Below, piece by piece: positions 6,057-6,929 of a stretch of 6,929 nucleotides of DNA. The stretch spans positions 1 through 6,929 of the forward strand of contig JACMIS010000581.1 of assembly GCA_014381035.1 (NCBI GenBank). The letters run 5' to 3'. The stretch is from Armatimonadota bacterium. Lineage in GTDB: Bacteria; Armatimonadota; Armatimonadia; Armatimonadales; Armatimonadaceae. The notes under the pieces are model-generated. The model was not told the origin of the DNA and ran no database searches. It worked only from the letters and a program-made list of their open reading frames with translations. A program made the translations under genes and the position numbers. How positions within the stretch are numbered: the stretch's first letter is position 1; every line of letters begins with the position of its first letter.

Positions 6057-6905
6057 TTATCTTTCCGCGATGAAATAACGGTTCGGCGTGACCCCGGTGA
6101 TCCGTTTGAAATATCTGCCGAAGTGACTTTGATCGAAAAATCCGACCGCAATCGCGACCTCGCCCGGCGGAACACCTTGCAGTAGCAGACGCTTGGCACG
6201 CATGACGCGCCGCTGTATCTGGTAGGCGTGCGGCGGCAATCCGACTTCTTGCTGGAAGACGCGGCACAGATATACCGGCGTGAGTCCCGCCACGTCCGCC
6301 AGTTCTTCGAGAGCGACGTTGCGGTCGAAGCGTGCATCCAGATATTCCCGTGCCGCCCGAACCGCCACCCGCTCCCTGCGCCGAGTCCCCGCCGCCGGAG
6401 GTGTCGCCTGTCCTTCCCGGATCAGAAGATTGGAGAAGGCATGGAGAAGCAGGCCTTGCTCCTCGAGGTGGTTCGCGCCATGTTCCCGCGCGGTGTGTGC
6501 GGCGAGCAACCGCGTGAACGGCTTCCCATGGAGGACACTCTCCCGAAAGAACGGCTCCCCCGTGGCACGGGCTCGTCCCCCCGTCAGTTCATTTCGCATC
6601 TGTTGCAAGTAAGCGACGGGCAGGTAGATCAGACGGAAATCGGTTTCATACGGGCGCGATTCTAAATCACGGGAAGAGTGCGCCTCGCCGGGATGCACGA
6701 TGCTGAGGCTACGCTCGGGGATCGGCACATTCGCACCTCGGTAGCGATTTTCGCCCGGAAAATTGAGCGAAAGGCAGAACTGATACTCGTCGTGCGTGTG
6801 GGGCGGCGTGACACCGGGGGGACCCGCCGCGTACCGGTAGCTTTCTAGCAACAGGTCGCCCGAAGACCAGGCGCGGATCGAAACAGACTTATCCTGCGGT
6901 TCCAT
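6057..6905 (-). CDS. AraC/XylS-family transcriptional regulator with cupin sensor domain
   Basis: A 282-residue regulator, the usual length for the family. Residues about 15-110 form an AraC-type cupin that normally binds a small effector. Its histidine-rich strand 'PHTHDEYQF' is at 35-43 and 'VHPGEAHS' at 70-77. The C-terminal 100 residues hold two helix-turn-helix motifs. The first is around 198-222 ('ALEELADVAGLTPVYLCRVFQQEVG'). The second is around 246-274, with the family signature 'AVGFFDQSHFGRYFKRITGVTPNRY'. The start is supported by AGGAGG at 6910-6915, four bases before the ATG. It lies directly upstream of the hydrolase fusion on the same strand, so by common arrangement it probably activates this cluster in response to its substrate. 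No effector can be inferred. Only 24 bp of its own upstream region are in the window. Confidence 0.95.
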   Translation of the reverse strand: MEPQDKSVSIRAWSSGDLLLESYRYAAGPPGVTPPHTHDEYQFCLSLNFPGENRYRGANVPIPERSLSIVHPGEAHSSRDLESRPYETDFRLIYLPVAYLQQMRNELTGGRARATGEPFFRESVLHGKPFTRLLAAHTAREHGANHLEEQGLLLHAFSNLLIREGQATPPAAGTRRRERVAVRAAREYLDARFDRNVALEELADVAGLTPVYLCRVFQQEVGLPPHAYQIQRRVMRAKRLLLQGVPPGEVAIAVGFFDQSHFGRYFKRITGVTPNRYFIAER

Positions 6906-6929
6906 TAAGCCTCCTCTTTTGCTTACGGA

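Noticed and set aside
6906..6925. 5-bp inverted repeat TAAGC...GCTTA flanking the ribosome binding site of the AraC-type gene
   Set aside because: It is too short and AT-rich to form a stable structure, and a match of this size is expected by chance.

Overview
The window is a high-GC bacterial segment in which every gene I can support lies on the minus strand, so transcription runs from high to low coordinates. The genes have mostly strong AGGAGG-type ribosome binding sites, and one encoded protein has a twin-arginine export signal. This fits a Gram-negative-like bacterium. I cannot name the phylum: Planctomycetota, Armatimonadota, Gemmatimonadota and Proteobacteria all remain possible. No rRNA, tRNA, CRISPR array or origin was seen.

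Layout in transcription order. (1) 6905-6057 encodes an AraC/XylS-type regulator with an N-terminal cupin and a C-terminal double helix-turn-helix. (2) A 118-bp gap holds two short palindromes and could be a control region. (3) 5938-4079 encodes a 619-residue protein with a Tat signal, a dienelactone-hydrolase-like alpha/beta hydrolase, and two successive SnoaL/NTF2-like domains. (4) 4048-3005 is a complete IS982-family insertion sequence with 17-bp terminal inverted repeats (one mismatch), a perfect 7-bp target duplication and an intact DDE transposase. (5) 2978-2055 encodes a second, cytosolic alpha/beta hydrolase, clearly paralogous to the hydrolase part of the 619-residue protein. (6) 2022-1165 encodes a classical short-chain dehydrogenase/reductase. 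(7) 1055-435 encodes a 206-residue protein of unknown function that may contain an internal duplication. (8) 376 to the left edge is the start of a PAS-domain sensor protein cut by the window end.

Without the insertion sequence, the two hydrolase genes would be 49 bp apart. The second hydrolase and the SDR are 32 bp apart. The likely ancestral unit is therefore regulator - exported hydrolase fusion - cytosolic hydrolase - SDR, plausibly a small AraC-controlled set that processes an ester, lactone or related small molecule. The substrate cannot be read from the sequence. The unknown protein and the PAS sensor follow after larger gaps (109 and 58 bp) and may be a separate signalling unit.

The most notable points are the hydrolase-SnoaL-SnoaL architecture and the recent-looking IS982 insertion that splits the paralogous hydrolase pair. 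I saw nothing that demonstrates an entirely new biological system.
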